Shown here piece by piece: positions 60,656-64,000 of a stretch of 64,000 bases of DNA. The stretch covers positions 1,123,353-1,187,352 of the forward strand of contig NW_020194620.1 in NCBI RefSeq assembly GCF_002865645.1, in the 5' to 3' direction. How positions within the stretch are numbered: position 1 is the first letter of the stretch; each line of letters begins with the position of its first letter. A model generated the notes under the pieces. It worked only from the letters and a program-made list of their open reading frames with translations. It did not search any database and was not told the DNA's origin. The position numbers and the translations under genes were made by a program. Source of the stretch: Hyaloscypha bicolor E (Eukaryota > Ascomycota > Leotiomycetes > Helotiales > Hyaloscyphaceae).

Positions 60656-60996
60656 CTAGATTTCCTTAAGATCCGGAGTGATCTTGGGCAAGTCTGGGTC
60701 CTCAGACCAAGGCTGAGACGCTGGGAGAGGAGCATCAACAAGAGTGACCTCGGGTGTCTTACCAGCCGGCTTCGGTGCAGGAGCTGCCTACTTGCTGAAC
60801 TTCTCGAATGCGAAGGCGCCGAAGAGAGAGCGTCGTTGAGATGAAGATTCGGCTCCCACATTGGATGAACCGGAGACAGCAGAGCTGCCACTCGACATGG
60901 TCGAGATTTGAGAAGAGATTGAGGTCTCGGCATTGCCTGAGACGACGGGTGGAGGAACAGTGGCTCCGGCTTAGCCGGGAGCCGTTCCAGGGGTAA
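60656..60996 (-). pseudogene. Coding-like tract interrupted by TAA and TAG
   Basis: One minus frame reads AGATVPPPVVSGNAETSISS, later SQRRSLFGAFAFEKFSK, stop, AAPAPKPAGKTPEVTLVDAP and DPDLPKITPDLKEI to a TAG at 60658-60656. The internal stops are TAA (60973-60971) and TAG (60790-60788); both become Gln codons if one C-to-T change is reversed. The Pro/Ser-rich sequence upstream (61005-61265, other frame) may belong to the same gene. Family unknown. Confidence 0.4.
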
Positions 60997-61619
60997 CCGC
61001 GAGGTTACCCCAAAGTTGAACTACCATCACCATTGGGTGACGGCCTCGATGATGTGCCAGTCCCAGAGGAACTGGCACAGACTTTTCGGCCCGGGGCTTT
61101 GCCGCCAGGCTTGGTGGACCCGTCGGGCGGGTCGGGAGGGCGCCGAGGTGGCGCCAAGTCTGCAATAACCACGTTGGCATTAGCAATGGTTCTCTGTAAC
61201 AGTGCGACGACGGTGGAGAGCGGTGGAGGGGAGGACGGAGCGTGATCTGGCGTGGCCCTGGGCAACGCGAATCACATCGCATCGACGAGGAATCCGCTCA
61301 GATCGTGTCATCTGCTTCCTAGCGGAAGGTGAAGGGGTTTGTTCAAGGCCCCTAGCTTGGCTAGAAGCAGGTTGACTAGAAGTCGGATTTGGTGGTAGAG
61401 GGAGGATGCAGGGACGGAAGGGTTGGGAGCGCGTCAGCTTCGCGACTGCCATCCGCGACATCACCAGGAGGGTGGTTTTCTCCTCTGGAAAGGAGATCTC
61501 GCAATAATAGCGAAAATCCTCGTATGAAAATGAGGCACTTACGGTTGTTGAGGGTAGAGAGGGATTGGCCTCTCTAGTTGTCGAAAGTGGTTGGAGAAAG
61601 AAAGAAGGAAGGTTCAAAA

Positions 61620-63179
61620 TTTGGATGGCGTTGTGGATATCAAGCGAATTTAGCTCCGCATATCACGTGGATTGGATTCACTTAAGGTGGAACGAGCAAA
61701 AGTGACGCCGTTGCGAACGAGAGCGTGATAAGGCTGAGCAAGGCAATAGCGGCGTGTTGGAAAGCCGAGATGTTGCCTCAAACGCTCTCACATGGGCTCA
61801 CAGGTGTTTAGAACATAGTAAATATGATAGTTTATGGGAGTAATGTAGTTCATCGTTATCGATGCAGTAGCATAAATGCAGAAATCCATGTCAGGTTGCC
61901 AGGCAACTCGCACATCTGCTGGAGGTTCCCCTGTCCGGGGGCCATCTTGCCCATCAGAGCATGTCCTGGCAGGTTTTATTCTCGAACGAAGATTCTCGCT
62001 GCCAGTAAGCTGCAGAGAAGAACTCATTCTGGTGATGGGTCCTAAACTTGCACTCAAGGTCATCGGCAATATAGTGGTGCATCCATAGACTTTCCAGGAA
62101 AATAGCAACGCAACATCGCAACCGTGCCGTGCAATTATTAAGAGCTTCTCAAACGGAGACATCTCTGCTTCAGAACAAGACAGTATCTAAGGAAGGAGAA
62201 GCTCGCCATAGATATCACCGCATGAAATCTAGCTCAGTTCAACCCAGGGCCGAGGCAACGATCTGCAATGGCAAGCAAAGATTCGACAAGAACAGCATGT
62301 TACAAGACACGATTTTATGATACATTATGAATTCGATGTTGTACTTTCAGGCTTCTGTGCAAACATGGGGGTCATTTCAGTCTGCTGGAGGAAGTGAAGT
62401 CTGAATAATTGGGCCGAGAAGAAGCGAGACGTTCGAGTACGTAATATATTAGTCAGCACTACTCACGGTGCTGGGATGTCAGCCAACTTCCATGATATTT
62501 TCTTCCAATTCATATCGAGCTAACCAAGGGGGTTGAATTGTGTGTTATTCTTTGTTGTTATTATCATACGCCAATCACACTCTTGCATCTCGTCAACTCT
62601 CGCCATGAATGAAGGAGCTGAACATTCCGAGATTCATCTTGAGTCCGCGTTACCAGACCTGAGTCAATGTAAGCTTCTAGGTTGACCTGCCTTTGCACCT
62701 TCCGACTACATCTAGAAGACGGGGACTTGCCATCATTCCTGATACATTAGGACATCGATTCATATTTCACATCACATGCAAAATACACAAGTTATTTTTG
62801 AGTTGTGACTGCTTTCATTCCTATCATAACCCAATAACCCTAAAGGTTGATTGATGCGAGATCTATCTCCTCTGTGCTGTCCTCCCAAATCCCAAATCCC
62901 ATCCATAAAGCAAGTATCCCTCAAAAAGAAGTACATGTCCATCCCCGGAGTAAAAGCATCCCCGTCGAGATTCCCTAATGTATCATCAATCATATTCGTT
63001 CTGTCTGATTTCCGCCTCTCCTCAACGAATTATCTCCCCCCTCTTCGTGAAAACGAGAAGAATGGACGCGAGAAAGGAGATGATGAAGAGTAAATAACGC
63101 CATGCTAATATCACAATGTTTTCGTATTCAATGCCTGACAGCCTGCAGCTTCTACCAGTCCCGCTGATTCAGCTCCCCT
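61620..63179. other. Intergenic region before the C2H2 regulator
   Basis: About 1.5 kb of mostly unique, slightly AT-rich sequence that includes the C2H2 gene's 3' flank. A possible isolated first exon on the + strand starts at the ATG 62605 (MNEGAEHSEIHLESALPDLS, then a GTAAGC), but nothing downstream continues it. A TATCACGTGGAT element is at 61661. Confidence 0.45.
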
Positions 63180-63998
63180 TTACTGACGCTCGTAGTGAGT
63201 GAATTGGTCCTCAGACCAATCCATAGTATGCCCGGCGGTAGCAGCAGCTGTGCTCGCAGCATAGAAATCGAGCAGTTCCTGGGCTGAAACACCTGGGTAA
63301 TTGATGTTGGCTGTGCTAGGGATTTCACCAAAGAGAGCACTCGGTGCAGAGCTAGCGACAGTTCCGCCTGTTGAGCTTGGGAAAAGCTGAAAGTCGGCGG
63401 TGCCCATCTGGCAGTTGCTGGGAAGAACATCTTCAAACCCCTCATCCTCGAGAGAAGTTGGAGTGTACAACATTGTGTTGCCATGTCCAACAGGGGAGAA
63501 GTGAGGAGCAGCTTCAGAGGCATACCCGACACCAGAGGTCTCAAACCCTCGCTGGAACATGTCGTGGGATGGAGTAGGAAGTTGGACATTGGCGTTGTAG
63601 AGATCTTCATCAGGGAACAAGTTGAAGTCACCGCCGGTATTGGGGAAGTCTTGGAATTGGTTCGTGAAGTGATCCTGACCGGCCAATGTGTTGGAAGTGT
63701 ACGGAGAGTGGTTAGAAGCCAGATCGGAGATTGGAGAATAATCAATTTGCATGTTTCCTGGATATGTTGTGTCCATTTCCGAGGTATACTCGGGGAAGTT
63801 AATCTGGTTGTATCCAGCATAACTATTGAAATCATCGTCCTCGGGGGTAGCCATGTTTCCATCACTGCTCGGGGTGCGGATGTTTCCCTCAGTCATATCA
63901 GGAGTTGGCAGACCGTTGTTTGTGTTTGTGGTGCTAGCCTTGTCTCTGTTCTTGCCGTTGTTCTTCGACCGAACGTAGGTCCAGCCGTGAGCTTTCTC
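63180..63998 (-). CDS. C2H2 zinc-finger transcription factor, C-terminal part only
   Basis: The frame runs off the right edge of the window; 272 codons are visible. It opens with EKAHGWTYVRSKNNGK, the end of a C2H2 finger plus the conserved basic extension seen in a family of filamentous-fungal zinc-finger regulators, then a short Asn/Thr linker. The rest is an acidic, Asp/Phe/Tyr-rich region (DDDFNSYAGYNQINFPEY, TGGDFNLFPDEDLYN, TADFQLFPSSTGG) that resembles an activation domain, ending DQFTHYERQ. The finger cysteines lie outside the window. The specific regulator cannot be named. Confidence 0.75.
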   Translation of the reverse strand, partial: EKAHGWTYVRSKNNGKNRDKASTTNTNNGLPTPDMTEGNIRTPSSDGNMATPEDDDFNSYAGYNQINFPEYTSEMDTTYPGNMQIDYSPISDLASNHSPYTSNTLAGQDHFTNQFQDFPNTGGDFNLFPDEDLYNANVQLPTPSHDMFQRGFETSGVGYASEAAPHFSPVGHGNTMLYTPTSLEDEGFEDVLPSNCQMGTADFQLFPSSTGGTVASSAPSALFGEIPSTANINYPGVSAQELLDFYAASTAAATAGHTMDWSEDQFTHYERQ

Positions 63999-64000
63999 CA

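Noticed and set aside
38827..61669. Scattered CACGTG cores (38827, 44437, 45571, 45807, 55173, 55468, 61664) as a coordinated regulon
   Set aside because: The core is common in fungal promoters and several copies lie in repeats; only the extended palindrome before the phosphate transporter was kept.
62605..62668. Possible first exon followed by GTAAGC
   Set aside because: No downstream exon with coding character before the opposite-strand C2H2 gene.

Overview
The window is nuclear DNA from a filamentous ascomycete (Pezizomycotina; gene content and intron style fit Leotiomycetes, but that class is an inference). Evidence: short introns of about 43-125 nt with GT/GC...AG ends and CTGAC/CTAAC-type branch points, fungal-only families (velvet VeA, Zn2Cys6 regulators, RTA1-like proteins, 2EXR, CYP52-like P450), and AT-rich, mutation-scarred repeat blocks. 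Exon models below were built by hand from reading frame, splice sites and family conservation. No transcript data were available.

Layout. 0-3 kb: 3' nine-tenths of the plasma-membrane H+-ATPase PMA1 (+). 4-6.2 kb: peroxisomal long-chain acyl-CoA synthetase (-) whose last exon supplies a C-terminal AKL signal. 7.6-11.1 kb: divergent pair of a Zn2Cys6 regulator (-) and an RTA1-like membrane protein (+). 12.4-15.2 kb: divergent pair of a TTC36-like TPR protein (-) and 4-hydroxyphenylpyruvate dioxygenase (+). 15.2-20.8 kb: gene-poor 5.5 kb stretch before the velvet regulator veA (20.8-22.6 kb, +). 23.7-26.1 kb: large disordered basic protein (+). 26.9-31.1 kb: RNA polymerase III subunit RPC2 (-), with a C2H2 zinc-finger ORF inside one intron. 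33.1-37.6 kb: PUF-family mRNA-binding protein (+). 39.0-40.9 kb: tRNA deaminase subunit TAD3 (+). 42.2-44.2 kb: PHO84-type phosphate transporter (+).

44.6-49.4 kb is an accessory island: a broken glutathione S-transferase gene, a membrane-protein gene with one internal stop, orphan fragments, a 269-bp MITE-like element, a 606-bp AT-rich element with long inverted ends, and a 39-bp direct repeat near both edges. 49.7-54.6 kb returns to intact genes: a small conserved protein, a class-V aminotransferase-fold enzyme (-) and the prolyl hydroxylase Tpa1/Ofd1 (+). 55.6-61.6 kb is again mixed: a frameshifted sulfotransferase-like pseudogene, an intact CYP52-like P450, 2EXR fragments, and a coding-like tract with stops that fit C-to-T mutation. 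The window closes inside a C2H2 zinc-finger transcription factor (-).

The most interesting functional signals are gene pairings: TTC36 head-to-head with HPD (in mammals TTC36 is reported to stabilise HPD protein), a zinc-cluster regulator head-to-head with an RTA1-type gene over a promoter containing a sterol-response-like TCGTATA core, and a 14-bp palindrome around CACGTG upstream of the phosphate transporter. I did not find a clearly new multi-gene system.
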